The translations under genes were made by a program, and so were the position numbers. Of a stretch of DNA of 64,000 nucleotides, positions 50,501 to 63,483 are shown piece by piece. The notes beneath the pieces were generated by a model, which was given only the letters and a program-made list of their open reading frames with translations, had not been told where the DNA came from and ran no database searches. How positions within the stretch are numbered: the stretch's first letter is position 1; every line of letters begins with the position of its first letter. Location of the stretch: the NCBI GenBank assembly GCA_964035795.1, contig OZ038322.1, forward strand, positions 23,022,359 to 23,086,358. The letters run 5' to 3'. The DNA is from Pterobdella sp. o SKG-2022 (Eukaryota > Annelida > Clitellata > Hirudinida > Piscicolidae).

Positions 50501-52974
50501 AATCAAAAATAAATTCAAAAGATATATTCATAATTGAATACTATATTAATGATAAAGCAGGAAACAACTTAATACATCTTCAAAGACTTCATTTGTAGCG
50601 ACTCTGATTGTATTGCAACAATTTGAGACAAAAAAAAAAAGAAATACCAAGTTTTAATATTCTCAACTGAGCTTTCGAAACCCCCTATTCCTCACCATCA
50701 AGTCGCTAACACTATTTTTAATTACACATATAATTATTTCTCTTAGTCGATACATCAAACCTCCAAGCAAGTTATTAATAAATGAAGCAATAAAAAGGAT
50801 AGACCTCGGCTTGAAACTAGAAGCTTTTAATTATACATGGAACCTTAAAAATCCCAACGAATCATAAACTTTAAGGAAACTATTGAAAGAAAGATAATAT
50901 AATTATAAAACAATAGATTATTTGATTAAAATACCAAGCCTTTGTGAAACAATCTACATTATCAAGATATGCTCGTTGATGTAAGTTTGTCTTACGAAAA
51001 GATTCTTACAATGAAAGACTAGACAAACTTTGTTTCTCATACTACACTGAAGTTTTATACTTAAGTTAAATGAAGATTTTCAACTTGAACTACTTAATTG
51101 TACCTTATAAAGGTCGAGTTTGAAATTTTTCATATATATGATCACAAACTTCGCAGTTTCAACCAATATAATTATACTCATCATATTATGTGGTGAAAAT
51201 CGAAAAGTACTTACTTAAACTCACAACACTGTTACAGTTTAAATTTATCTTAAACTCAGTTTACTCATTAATAAATGGAAATCTATTTATGAATAATTAT
51301 TTTGTTTTATTAAATTTATGATTTTCTTTTGTTTAAAAAATTAAATGACTCGTTAAATAAAATAATGGAAAACCGCTAAGCTTAACAATGTTCTCAAGTT
51401 TGAAAAACGATTCGAATACATTTTGTTCTACTTAATGAGTATACTTTTCATTTATTAATTCATTTATTTCTTAATTAAACAAAATTCACTTTTTTCGATG
51501 ACTTCAATGATTTTTATTCGCAATTGTTTAAATATAAATTAAGACGTTCAAATGATTGGCGTTTCCATTCATTATTCTATGGGCATTACTTTCCAGAAGT
51601 TTTCCATCAACTTAAAACTAATCCCACAAATAAGCTCTTTTAAACTTTTACAACGTGGTTAATTATTTTTGGTTTCTTTATAAAATTTGCTAATGATTTA
51701 AGTTTAAAATGGCGAAAAGAGGTAGGTTTACTAAAAAAATATTTGTCAAATTAATTCACATTATTATATAGTGCGGGGCTTATTTGAAATTAATTTTATT
51801 GAATAAAATCAAATTGATTATACAGGTTTTTTGAATTTCCTACATTAATCATTAGCGGCTAAATGCGTGGAGCATGCAGTACAATGAAAAACGTGTTTTT
51901 AAAAATACCTTTATCAACAAATAAAAAGTCGGTAAAAGACGTTAAAGAATTTTAGTGCTTTTTCAATTCAAACCACGTATTGCGCTCAAAATGCAGATGT
52001 TTAGAGAAGTAACTTTCATAACTTTTTTGTTTTGACTATAAATATAATACCAAGCAACCATCATTTAAAACTTATAAATTGATATTTGCAACTTTCTAAG
52101 TAGTTTTAATAAACAGTAATTTTTAACTATACAAAACTCTTGCAGACAGACATAATTAGTTTAACCTCCTATGAGTAACTTCAAACTATCCTACAGGCGT
52201 TCCGACAGACAATCAAAAGATATAAACAGTATGCAAGTAATTCGAAACCACGCACCACCCACCGAACTAACTGACTACGACGATGTTACCAGTTACATGG
52301 GTCCATCCCAACACTACCACCACCAGGCCCTTCCTAGCCATTGCAGTCCTTACCATTACTACCACCACCACCATCCCCAATGTTTGCCTCCTTCTAATGA
52401 TCCTGCTTCTTCTATCGTTGGTTCTACAGCCATGCCTCCAATTGTCAACCAGCATGTTCTCTCTGTAGATGAGATGGATTTGGGACAGTTGCAACAACCT
52501 TACAAACTCAAGCATAAGCTTGAGAATGGGGAATACGGTTACACTCATGTTTGGCAACTTGAAAACCAGAATCAACAATCCATATACAGCCGTCAACTGA
52601 CTGGAAATAAAACAGACGATTCATCCACCTTTAAACCCCTTTCTAAAGCCACTTCTGTCACTCCCACACCTTCAACCTCCGCCAGTAGTTATGCCTGCGG
52701 CAAAAACAATATTGTTAGTAGTATAAGTGATAACAACAACAACTTGGACATGAATCCCAGTTACACAACAGTGAACAAGCCTGGGTTGTTAGAGCATCCA
52801 TCATTGTTGCAAGATCATATGGTGATGAAACATCTCAATCCTAACAACAACAATCTAATGACATATAACAACGAAGAATACAAAATTAAGAGTTGTGAAA
52901 CAACCGCTGTTTGTAACGCAAACCCGAGCACTTCGAATCAATCTTTTTCCAAAATCCAGAATTATTATGCTTAA
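47570..52974 (+). CDS. Type I membrane protein: SUEL lectin, CUB, sushi, transmembrane helix, long tail
   Basis: Probably a cell-surface receptor or adhesion protein. Exons: about 47570-47773 and 47952-48104 form a SUEL/rhamnose-binding lectin domain (YGR motif in MRALYGRM; CSGRAFCS; ends YLTVTYTC; the usual DPC is EAC). 48424-48909 is CUB-like with four cysteines. 48999-49157 is a four-cysteine sushi/CCP (GCADLVAPTNGW ... VWKLVCKEDSW). 49556-49640 is the membrane span (LLTAVITGILIGALCGFSLL), followed by WCKRR. 52197-52974 is a 259-residue tail rich in His, Tyr, Asn and Ser. The junctions among the extracellular exons and into the membrane exon are phase 1; the last is phase 2. All are frame-consistent. 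The first acceptor is uncertain (47570, 47594 or 47612 all give phase 1). With the exon at 31.1 kb the product is about 625 aa. I know no named ortholog with this order. Confidence 0.85.
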
Positions 52975-55019
52975 AACGTGCTTCATGTTTTCTATCAGTG
53001 ATTGCAAATTGTTGTTTAAAATGGCGTTTTAAATTTCTTTTTCTTTTTTGTGTTTTAAGATTCGTTCGTTTCTGTTCAGTCTATCTATGGGAATACTTTG
53101 AAACTCATGAGTTTTCAAATGCCCACTGGGGTTTTCATAATTGATAATGTGAATAACTATGAGTAATTTAAAAGTATATATTAAGTTGAAGTTGTTTCAA
53201 CGTGGATTAAGGAAAATGATTTATTGGATTTGAGATTATGTAATAATCATAATGTTTTTTCGTTTTTGTTCGTTATGTTGCCCTTCAACTTTTAAATTCT
53301 ATTTATTTGTTCAAACGAGTCAATATATTAAACTTCCATGAATTTATTTTTATATGTTTAAATTTTTTAAAAAGCAATAGACAAGCACCATCTATAGAAC
53401 TGATAGCATGATGCTGAAGCTAATTTTCTAGGTCTAATCTCACGAAGAATCTAAAAAACATTTACTCGATGTCTTTTAATCGTTGACAGATTTTTTTGTC
53501 ATTTTTATAACATTTGATCTTAGTATTGTAATTAGGGCACTATGTTGATAATGTTGGATCCTTCTTCACAGACTTGTACGAAAGTCTGTCGATATCGTTA
53601 AAAAGCAATTTCAATTGTTTTCTCCCATATGTTTTGATTAATTAAGTATTTTAAATACCCACTGAAAATTTTTAATATGACGTCATAATGAACTTGTTGC
53701 AAAATCAACGAAAATATTTTCTTTTACATATTTTAATTAAATAAAAATCCAAATGTTATTTCATTTCACAACATTAGAGCTATTTTTAACTTTCGTCTAC
53801 ATCACATAATTTAGAGTTTATTCAAATGTTGAGCAAGAAGACAATAAGGAATCAAAAAAATCAAATTTTGACAGCCAGCAATCAAACACTCAGTTTAGTA
53901 GTTTATTATCCAAAAACCCGACCAAAATTAACGAGAAGTTTCAATTATTTATCAACTCCACAAAATTCCCCGAAGCGTTTTGTCCATTTTTAATCAAAGA
54001 GCCAAAATCTTACGATGTAAATTCAGTTGACTTAAATTTTTTATAATTCAGTTATTTAACAGAAAAGAAGTTTACTTCAGCTAAGCTAAACAATAGAAGC
54101 ACGATCAAATAACTAAATACATTCACTCTGATTTATTGCTTTTCTATTTATCTTATTGATATACTCTTTTTCATAGTAAATTAAAAATGTTATTTTAAAT
54201 TATTGTAAAAAGATCAAGCTATGAAGAGTTCATAGTATACTTTTATTGATACTCTCATTAATTTTATTTTTTAAAATTATTTTTTTTAAGCTTTTTATAT
54301 ATTTTTTATTCTTCCCATCATTCTTATCAGTTATATCATTATTATAGAATTTATTATTCAAATAAAAAAAATTTAAAAATTAATTTAATAATGAGAAAAA
54401 ATTTATGCATTAATAATTCCACAGTATTTACATATTTATTTTTTCTATTTAACTTTTGTGGTTCTTACATTGGTCAAAACTCGGCCTTGGTTTGAGTTTT
54501 TAGTGGTTTTACTTTCATTTGTTAAATACCGCATAAATTACTTTGTTAAACTACCACCTAGTGTGAATCCATCTATTTAACAGAATCTCTTCATCAATTT
54601 ATATAAGTGATTAATCAATTAAATGCTTAATGAGTTGAGACGTTGTTAAGTTTATTAATTACCAACTCAATTATTAATAATTATTTTTTAATATTAACTA
54701 TTTAATATACAATAGTTATATAATTACTATTTTAAGCTGCGAGTAGGTACGCTTAAATTAGTATGTTACACACTGTTTATTCTAATCAAGAGTTACATAC
54801 CTGTAGCCATGAATGTGTCATACTTTTGTGAACTTCATAGTACAAAGGAAATGAATGGCTTATAAATGAAGCTTCAAAGAAATTGAGCTAACTTTTTAAG
54901 AATATTTTTTTAAACTTGAATTAGTTTAGAGACTAAAAAAGATTTGAAAACTAAAGTTTGAGTTGACTTGAATTTTTTATTTGCAAAATAGTTTAGTTTT
55001 GTTGAAACTTGCTGAAAAC
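52975..55019. other. 3' UTR and intergenic region
   Basis: No coding sequence seen. An AATAAA at 53740-53745 is one possible 3' end for the upstream gene. A T-rich tract ending TTTGCAAAATAG just before 54990 could be a splice acceptor in the 5' UTR of the next gene. Confidence 0.4.
53568..53589. other. Perfect 8-bp stem-loop downstream of the receptor gene
   Basis: ACAGACTT and AAGTCTGT flank a six-base loop (GTACGA). It lies about 600 bases after the stop codon, possibly in the 3' UTR. It may be chance, though it is GC-richer than its surroundings. Confidence 0.35.
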
Positions 55020-56657
55020 ATGAACCAAACAGACCAGGAGAATATTTTCAACGTACACTCCCTCGGCTCGGTCAGTCTTCCCCCCGATACACCCATCGAA
55101 ACAGCCATCCTTCAAAAAGTGCTTCTAGACTTGTACACCAAAAAAGTGACAGGCACAAAACATCCCAAGTTACTTGCAGCTCGTCTTACTCTTCAGCCCC
55201 ACGGCATTATAATCTCTATCTTGAAAGGAAAAGATGAATATTTCCCTCTCAAAAGCATTTTTTCATGTTCCGCACTGATTTTCACAGGCAGTAAAGTAAA
55301 AACGAACAAAAAAAAATCTTACACGTATTTTTTTGACAACATAAAACCAGCACATACACAAAGCATTGACCAAAACCTTATCAGATCCCCACCTCAATGG
55401 AACCTCGTGAAAAGTCAAAAATATCTTCTCAAAATCAAACATTTGCCCCTCATAGCATGTCTTTTCAGAAGTAAAAACAAACCAATAGAAATTCATGTTT
55501 TTGTATGTCCAAGCAATGAAAAAGCCTTATCTTTCAGCTATAGTGTTGATTTGGCCCGTAGAACTGAGTTGGAACAGCCTTCACCCGTGCAAGAAAACTA
55601 TGCAGCCCTTTACAAAAACAAAGATCCTTTCAATAAGAAAAATTTTGTTTTGAATGCAGAACCTGAATTACCTGAAGTTATACGTAAGCTTGAAAGTTTG
55701 GGGGGAGGGAAAGGAACAGTCATAAGCCCAGTTGTCAAAACGACCAACGTTAACCTCATCGAAAACAAAGATTTTTATCATAGGCCATCATCTAGAATGG
55801 ATAAGGCAATTCCCAAAGGTAAAAGTCCAAACTCGAACCTAGAGAAAAACACAAAAAAAGTTCCAAATTACAAACAAGTGAACAATTTGTCCGTGTATCC
55901 GGCCAACTCCTTCGAAGACTTCTTCAGCAACAAAGAATTTTTATCGCACAAATACAAAGGTGAAAACGTCGAACCTCCTTCCCAGTTGTCTGTGTTTTCT
56001 AGTTACAACTCCAGCCATCCAAGTCAGCTACCTCAGGTTTCTAGAAGAAAGTCTCAAAACTTCTCAGTTTTAGTAGACAACCAAAAAACACCAAAACCCA
56101 CTCAACGCTCGACCACATTCATGCCTCGAGACATGCCTGAAAACTGCATGGTGCCGGATGGATTCGAGTCTCTGGGAGAGAGCAAAATGAAACCCGTGGC
56201 AAAAGTCCAACCACACAAAGTCGCTGGAGTAAAAGTGTTTCCAAATGGTTATGACAAAACTTTTTTGTTACCAGATAGAGACAAACTCAAAAAAGTGCCA
56301 CAACTTGACGAGTTAGATATCAAAAACTTCCACGTGGATAATAATGTCGATAAGAAAAATAATCAAAACAAAAATTTCAGCAATGGTCAATACCAGTATT
56401 ATAACAACTACAATAACAAGGTTTATAGCAACAGAGATACGGACCTAGATCAAAAAGGCAACGCTAAACAAAACCGACAAGCTGCAACCCCAAAGAATAA
56501 AACATTTTATAATTCAGTGGAGGATTTAAACGGTGATAAAAATATAAACAAAAGTGCTGGTAATCTAAAAGTTTATCAAGAAACAAATGAGAATATTGAT
56601 AAAAGGAAAACTGAGGTGAAAGAGTTCAAGGATGTATGGTGGTTGGATGGCTTTTAA
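55020..56657 (+). CDS. PTB/PID-like domain protein with long disordered C terminus
   Basis: A single uninterrupted frame of 545 codons. I take ATG at 55020 (MNQTDQENIFNVHSLGSVSL); the frame is open 13 codons further up but has no earlier ATG. Residues about 10-180 follow the PTB/PID pattern: a first strand resembling the YLGS motif (HSLGSVSL), helix PIETAILQKVLLDLY, strands AARLTLQPHGIIISIL and FPLKSIFSCSALIF, then LPLIACLFR, IEIHVFVCPS and a C-terminal helix (EKALSFSYSVDLARR). A basic insertion of about 50 residues (about 90-140) splits the domain. The rest (about 185-545) is low-complexity, rich in Asn, Lys, Ser and Pro, and ends KEFKDVWWLDGF. A cytosolic adaptor role is likely from the fold. 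FAM43-type proteins are a possible relative, but I cannot assign an ortholog. Confidence 0.75.
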   Translation: MNQTDQENIFNVHSLGSVSLPPDTPIETAILQKVLLDLYTKKVTGTKHPKLLAARLTLQPHGIIISILKGKDEYFPLKSIFSCSALIFTGSKVKTNKKKSYTYFFDNIKPAHTQSIDQNLIRSPPQWNLVKSQKYLLKIKHLPLIACLFRSKNKPIEIHVFVCPSNEKALSFSYSVDLARRTELEQPSPVQENYAALYKNKDPFNKKNFVLNAEPELPEVIRKLESLGGGKGTVISPVVKTTNVNLIENKDFYHRPSSRMDKAIPKGKSPNSNLEKNTKKVPNYKQVNNLSVYPANSFEDFFSNKEFLSHKYKGENVEPPSQLSVFSSYNSSHPSQLPQVSRRKSQNFSVLVDNQKTPKPTQRSTTFMPRDMPENCMVPDGFESLGESKMKPVAKVQPHKVAGVKVFPNGYDKTFLLPDRDKLKKVPQLDELDIKNFHVDNNVDKKNNQNKNFSNGQYQYYNNYNNKVYSNRDTDLDQKGNAKQNRQAATPKNKTFYNSVEDLNGDKNINKSAGNLKVYQETNENIDKRKTEVKEFKDVWWLDGF

Positions 56658-56855
56658 ATGCTTATTGTATGTGATATTTTGCAAAAAGACATTAATTAAT
56701 TGTCCATGTTATACAAAGACTAATCACAATTAAATATGGAAACTCATTTAAAACTTTCAAATCACTTCCTATTCATACAAACTTTCAATATGAATTAACT
56801 GTCACATCTCTATGCTTTGCTATAGCAACGTTTTAGCTTTGTGTCTTTTTTATTG

Positions 56856-56861
56856 AATAAA
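56856..56861 (+). terminator. Polyadenylation signal of the PTB-like gene
   Basis: AATAAA lies 199 bases after the stop and only 31 bases before the first ATG of CFAP119. The cleavage site would fall almost at the CFAP119 start codon. Confidence 0.6.
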
Positions 56862-56892
56862 ACAATCACTTCTGTTTTGATAAATTGAGTTT

Positions 56893-59800
56893 ATGATGGA
56901 TAAAGATAATGAAATTGCAGCTATTCTTAAGCAGTTCATCAATAATGAATGCAGGGAATTAATAGATGAAAGTGTCCCAGTAATTAAACAGGTAGTTTGC
57001 CTTTTTGAATAAAATTTCAATTCTTCTTTTAATTAATTTAATTTTTACATACTTTTAGCCACAGTATCACAAAGCAGAATTTTCCTTATGGTAAAACCAT
57101 ACTTTACACATTATTGATAAATTTCTTATTTTACTTTATATACTGAGCCTTACCTTGAAAAAAAAAACGTTTAAAACCAACACAAGATAAAAACTCACAA
57201 TATAACCTAAAAATCTTGCTTGAATTCAATTAATTGAGTTTTTGATACAAAGGAAGGACTTGAAGCAGTGTGATGTGGATGCATTGAATGATACACAAAC
57301 TGTCGATGAATTGCAAAGGTTTTAGAAGTTAAGTTAAGATATTCTTCAATACGTAGCTAATAAAATAAAATGACATTTTTAAAATAATATTTAATACACA
57401 GTGTTAAAATATATAAATAGTTGAATTTTGGGTAACCTTATAAATAACCCACTTTTTTAAGCAACTACAATAAAATTCATGGAAACCAATACATGAAACA
57501 TTTGAAATAATTAATAAAAACATAAACTCTAGAGAGCTGGCAAAAGTATTAGAACTTGAAGAGTACCTAGAGGACAGAAGGCAAGGAATCACGGTGACAC
57601 TCTTCACAAATGTCATTTCGTTCGCTAGAGAGCGCTGTTTTGACGATAGACAACTGTCGGTCTTGTTTTCAATGTTCAAGTGGACTCATGAAATTATGCA
57701 AGGTTGATTAAGGATTTTATAAGAAACAGCTGTGGACTTTAACAAAATGTTATAAATTAAATACAGTTTCAAAACGGCATCAAAAATTTAGTACATAGCA
57801 TAAATATTTCATTTAATGCAGTAAATACAATGAATAGTTTGAGTGGTATATAAGATGAACAGTTTTAAATATTTTGAAAAAAAAATGTATCTATTTAAAA
57901 CTGTTTCAGAAACCCCTTTTAGTAATATGGACCAATGCATCCACTTCTTCACAGAAATGGTATACTGCCACACCATCAGGGTTAATATACTTGCTTGAAA
58001 CAATAGCTTATTGAATAAATTTTGATTTTGAAATTACGATTAAAAACCATTTGATTATTTATTCATTTAATTTTTTATGTATTTTTATATAAATAGAAAT
58101 ATTAGGACTTAATGTAGTTATTGAACTATTCCAATAAAGTCTGAATATATTCTCATATCGAATAATAGATTTTAGAGGCCAATGTATTGAAGAGAACTGC
58201 GTGTAAACTGAATTGTATGATCGATAGCTATAATTTATTTGTTGGAAAGGTATTTATACTGGAAATTTATGGACCGATGGAGACATTCGCTTATGAAGAA
58301 ACTTTTAAGATTATGTAAATGACATTCAAGAGTATACTTAATTCTTTTTAACTTTTCATAATTCAATTTATAAAAGAGAATTTGAAATAAAATCACATTA
58401 TTATTTATTTTTTAAAGCAAATTTATATAAAATGTAATATTACTTTCAATAGACTTTGTCTAAACCTCTCCACAAAACTTTTTCATCAGCACCGGGCACA
58501 AATAAAAGGCTGTGAACAGAATTAATTAGGTGATAAGAAGAAAAAATAGCTGAAATTCTTTATTTCCTATTAAGTTTATCCACCTGCAACAAATATACAA
58601 TCTATTTTAAATTTAAAAATATATTAGATCATTTTATAGCACTGTAGATTAAAAATAATTTAAATGATCTGATTTATATGGGAGAATATTGTGTGTTTTA
58701 TAGTTTGACCTGCATTCATTCTCACTAAACTTTGCCACTTAGTTCAGTATATCTTTGTTGCAATGTTTACAGCTCTCTGTGCTTCATCATCCTCTATTGT
58801 ATCTCCTACCATTTGATTTCCTCATTGTTTAATGTGTTATAGTATCTTTTATCCATCTGTTTTTTTTCTCTTCTTTAAAAGATTTCTTCTTTTATCTGCC
58901 ATATTATTTATCTAACCTGTTTACCCCTCCATCTTTCGTTTGGGTTAAATTAACTCTAACAGGAAGTATTTGTCAAATATCGTTTGATAAGAAGTGCGGT
59001 TATTTTTTGATATTTAATTTTGATAGTTAATTGTTATTATTCTTTGATTTATTTTTCTACAAAACATCTCTGGTCTTCGAAGATATCAACCTCAAACTGT
59101 GAGAGAATAAGGCACACATTGTTAATGCCACCGATGATTGATATAAAGATCCCCCTTATATAATGCTTCATATAAACATAAAATTAATTTAATTGATTTA
59201 ATTTTGAAAAATAACCAAATTATTTATAATTAATGAAGACTTATACTTAGTGATAACTACAACTAACAATAAGTCACCCCGTTAAACTTGCTCTTGCACT
59301 ACCAAAACTGGGTGTGACTGACGGTCGACTTACATACATATACAATAGATTATAACCCTGAAGTATACTCATATAATTAATTATTGCAGAGACCTCCGTA
59401 CAGTCTGGATATCTTCAGTGTGGAGGAAGGCAAGATGGTGATGGACTTTGCCATGGAGTACTACTTCAAGCACTTCAAACTCTTCAAATATGTCTTCACA
59501 CCTAAAGTTATTTGACTGTGATTTGTTGAATTATTTTTTTTCATAAACTTTTGATTGATTTTTGTTTGAATTCAAAATTGATTTTTATTAATATTTATAA
59601 GTGGAGTTTATACAACAAACAAGGTCATATTACACAAATTTTTCAGCTTTAAAAATTTTATAATTTTTCAATTTCAAATATTCATTACACACAATTTCTC
59701 AACTCGGTTTTAAATCTTCATAAAACTTTATAGTGTATTCTTCAAGACCTGTATCATAAAATGCCCATGATTTGTGCCAACAAATCGTTATTGTCAACTA

Positions 59801-61305
59801 AGTTTTTTCATTATTTCTAAAAGAATTACATTCAATAAAAAAGTTAAACTACTTTTTGGTTTATTTTTGACACACCATACATCGGCTTATCTTCATATAT
59901 AACCTGGAATCTTTGAAAAGGCAGAATAAAAATTTAATTGAATTATTTCGCGATAGGTTTTACGTTGTTATAAGGACTTCTTTATGCATTCATTAAGGCC
60001 ATGAAACGACACTATTTATAGAAAATTATAGGTATTCTTGTTATACTATAAATGTATTAACGTAAAACTATTAAAAAATAGCGATAAAAAACCTATTAAG
60101 ATGTTTTTGAAAATTATATTGAATAATGATTATACAAGGGATTCATCACAACTGCACACAGGTGAAGTTAGATCTGAAAATCCATTATGAAGGCAAGCCT
60201 GTCACCCCAATACCTGATGATATAGGTATAAAAAAATCAAGTTCTGTAAAAGTTATATAAAGATAATTAAATGAGTGTCTTCACAGCAACATTATAAAAA
60301 TATAGAGTTTCGTTAGTTAAACTGGAAGGTTTTTTAACCACTCTTCAATGAACTCGCTTGAAGAACTTTGTCAAATAATAAGTTCAAATCAATTTTTAAT
60401 CCACAATGAAATCATAATGTAAAATCTTTATAAAGAACTATTAAATTCAGTTAGATACCCAGATTTGATATATATTTGTGCTATATTCTTTAAATGATGT
60501 TTTGAGGTATTTAATTTTTCCAACCAATAGCATTCAATTTAGAGCTAAAACTGAGAAACGTGAGTGATTTACAATCTTGTCGTGTTTTAATGCAGATATG
60601 ATCATTTGAGTGTGAACATTTTATGTTATGAGTATGCGAGAGTTTAAAATAGATTTTTATCGACCATTATGCATTATCACTATGAATTGTTTCATAATTA
60701 TGTATTTATTTTTTCATTATTTAATTTAATTTTCCTGAAAAATATTTTAACATTTTTAAAAATTTCTATTCATATTTGCAGAAACACGGGTGTATGTTAC
60801 AGCTAAGGAACTGAACTACCCCAATGCATATGCAAAGATTATAACTATTTCTTCATTGTTAATTCCATCAGAATATGATCTGGAGTTGCTGCCTAAAAAG
60901 GTTGAGATCAAGGAGGAAGAATCGACCATCCCTCAACAGCTGAGTGAAGAGCAGAAAAGTGGTTTGTGCGGTTTGATGTTTCTCAACATTAACCATTAAT
61001 GATCAAAATTTAATTTTAAAATGACTTGAACTATTCTACATAATCTAAATGTTACAACAAGTTGTCTTTATATAAATATTTATCTTTTAAAAATAAATGG
61101 TAAAAATGATGAAATTTCTTGTACAGAGGCAAGGAAAGAATTGCAGCAGATAGTAGAGAATTTCTTGAAAGAAGAATTATCTCAACTGAAAGAAAGCATC
61201 GAAAAGAGGATGAAAATGGCGGAAGTTGAGTTGAATCTTGTTGGTAACGATGATAAAAAAGAAGATACAAAAAAATCACCAAAGAAATCCAGAATTAAGA
61301 AATAG
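56893..61305 (+). CDS. CFAP119: Cilia- and flagella-associated protein 119 (CCDC189 family), nine exons
   Basis: An axonemal protein of motile cilia and sperm flagella. Exons: 56893-56991, 57059-57090, 57253-57318, 57533-57702, 57910-57980, 59390-59506, 60162-60225, 60782-60961 and 61127-61305. The coding sum is 978 bases, exactly 325 codons plus TAG, close to the vertebrate protein's length. Family landmarks in order: EFSLWKDL with DTQTVDEL, the helical block LFTNVISFARERCF, ETPFSNMDQCIHFFTEM, the junction CHTIRRPPYSLDIFS, and the most diagnostic stretch YYFKHFKLFKYVFTPKVKLD. The C-terminal third is charged and coiled-coil-like (ARKELQQIVENFLKEEL) with a Lys-rich end. Two ATGs lie in frame (56893, 56896). 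The third intron ends in a pyrimidine-poor TCTAG, a weaker junction. Confidence 0.94.
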
Positions 61306-61510
61306 TAGTAGTTTTCAAAGAACTAAAAGTTTAATATTAAAAAAATGCCTGTCTATATAAGGAAATAGAAAGAAAAATTATGAATGAATTTTCCAAAATC
61401 TATCATTCAAAATGTTTATAGCTTTAATTATATGTTACAAGATCAGAAAAACTTATATTTATATTTCCTTATTTTGTCAAAAAGATCTAATGAAATGTTT
61501 CATTTAAAAA

Positions 61511-61516
61511 AATAAA
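61511..61516 (+). terminator. CFAP119: Candidate polyadenylation signal of CFAP119
   Basis: AATAAA about 205 bases after the CFAP119 stop. Other A/T-rich hexamers nearby make this provisional. Confidence 0.4.
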
Positions 61517-61894
61517 ATTTTAATATTGCAAAAAAATTTATTAAAATTCAAATAATAATAAAAATAAAAGATATAACACAATACACTTGAGTATATTATC
61601 AAGCGTTCATCCTCTCTTCACCATCTTCATCACAGACGTCCAACCCGAGCTACAAAGAAACACTAGAAAATAAAAAAGTTCTTGGAACCGCCATATTTGT
61701 TACACGTTTTGGAGAGTTTAAAAGTGCAGGGATATAAAATGATGTTTAAAAGATAAGGAGTGGTGTTTTATGTGGTTAGAGACTAAATTTTCTTTTTGAG
61801 GTTGCGAGTTGCGAGAGTGGCGTCCAGACTAAATGCTATTTTTTTTATTTTATTTTTCATTTTTTGATAAAAACTCATTTGTTGCTATTTGTAT

Positions 61895-61924
61895 CATTTT
61901 TATTATTATTATTATTATTATTTA

Positions 61925-61960
<36 letters not shown>

Positions 61961-62142
61961 GTTGTTGTTATTTTTTTTTAATTTTTATTATTATTATTAT
62001 TTTATTATTATCATTATTATTTTTTTTAATTTTTTATTATTATTTTTTTTTTATTGTTATTATTATTATTTATTATTATTGATATTATTATTATTGTTAT
62101 TTTTTTATATTTTTTATATTTTTATTTTTTATATTATTATTA

Positions 62143-62226
<84 letters not shown>
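61895..62226. repeat. (ATT)n microsatellite
   Basis: Compound TTA/ATT simple repeat broken by T tracts and GTT units. The last part (about 62135-62226) is a pure run of about 30 units except one GTT. The long Ile/Tyr/Leu frames on both strands come from the repeat. Confidence 0.97.
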
Positions 62227-62228
<2 letters not shown>

Positions 62229-63483
62229 AACATTGCATTAGAGATGATTTTCATCGGAACAAAGTTTATCGAGGGAATAAAAAAGACTATTAAAAACTTG
62301 GTTATATTAATAAAAACAGATCCAATGCCGTTCATATCATATTCTGATGTTTTGAGAAAGATTTCAACCGTATTCTTCTATGATAAATTTTGATATTTTT
62401 TGTTGATATTTCCCCTGGCTTAGAGCTATCTTTTAGCTGAAAAATCAATATGAATTTATTTAAGTTTTGAATTTTAATATTTAATTTATTTTAATAAAAA
62501 ATAATTATAATCAAAAAAAGTAATTAATTAAAAATTATCATTATCAACAGGTTATTAACTTTAGGAAGTTTATGGTTTAAAAAAATTTATAAAACTTATC
62601 TTCAAAGGCAAAAATTTCAAAAGTTTTGAAATAATTTTTAGGTCAAAAAAGTTTATCATTTTGGTTTTTATCATAACTTCACCCATGATATATCAATAAA
62701 AGGTGAAAGCTGAAAAAATAAATGGAATCTGTTTTAACATCTACAACTTTCAAAAGTAAAAATATTAATTTTAATAATGATTATTTTTAAAATTATTAAA
62801 AATAGAAAATTATCGATTAAAAAACCAATTTATATAGTAACTATCGACGAGAAGAAAAAATAAATTTATCTAACGCTGAAGAAGTAACGAAGGAATATCG
62901 GAAGATGATAAATTAATTAACCTCTAAAATATTTGTTCAAAGTTCAAGGATAACTGATAAATTGATGTTAAAAAATATAATTAGTTCGTTAAGTATTTTA
63001 TTGTATCTTCATCACTTCCATACATTCATGTGCTGTTCGTAACGAGCAATACTCGGAAATTTAGGTAACATCACTTCAAATGTTTTACACATGGTTTCAA
63101 CTTTTATTAACGCCATTTATAATTATTTTATTGCTTTTTTTTTATTTATAATTTAGGAATATTCAGTGTAGTTTAAAATAAATAAGTTGAAAAAATATTC
63201 AAAGTATGAAATAGCTTTTAAAAATACAAATGAGGATGTCAAAAGTCTTATTTATCACACACTTCTTAATGATAAATAGACGCTAAGAACGTGTTTACAC
63301 TCTTGCAACATTCAAAAATCAGATGCTTTTGTTTCTGAGAAAGATTCCGTTTGAAAAATTACAAAAAAAAGTTTTGAGGTAGAAAGGTTAAAGCCAAAAC
63401 TAAAAATTTTTTTAACAACATTTATCTTCACTATTTTGTAATGAAAAACATCAATCAAAAGGAATTTTTAATACATTTGTTGA
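62227..63483. other. Gene-free AT-rich stretch
   Basis: No exon, RNA gene or repeat supported. Confidence 0.5.

Noticed and set aside
52171..52196. ATG start for the 52.2-kb frame as an independent gene
   Set aside because: The preceding membrane exon ends in phase 2 and the AG at 52195-52196 restores the frame exactly, so this is the last exon of the receptor gene.
61833..62393. 186-codon plus-strand ORF and opposing minus-strand poly-Ile ORF
   Set aside because: Both are translations of the (ATT)n microsatellite.
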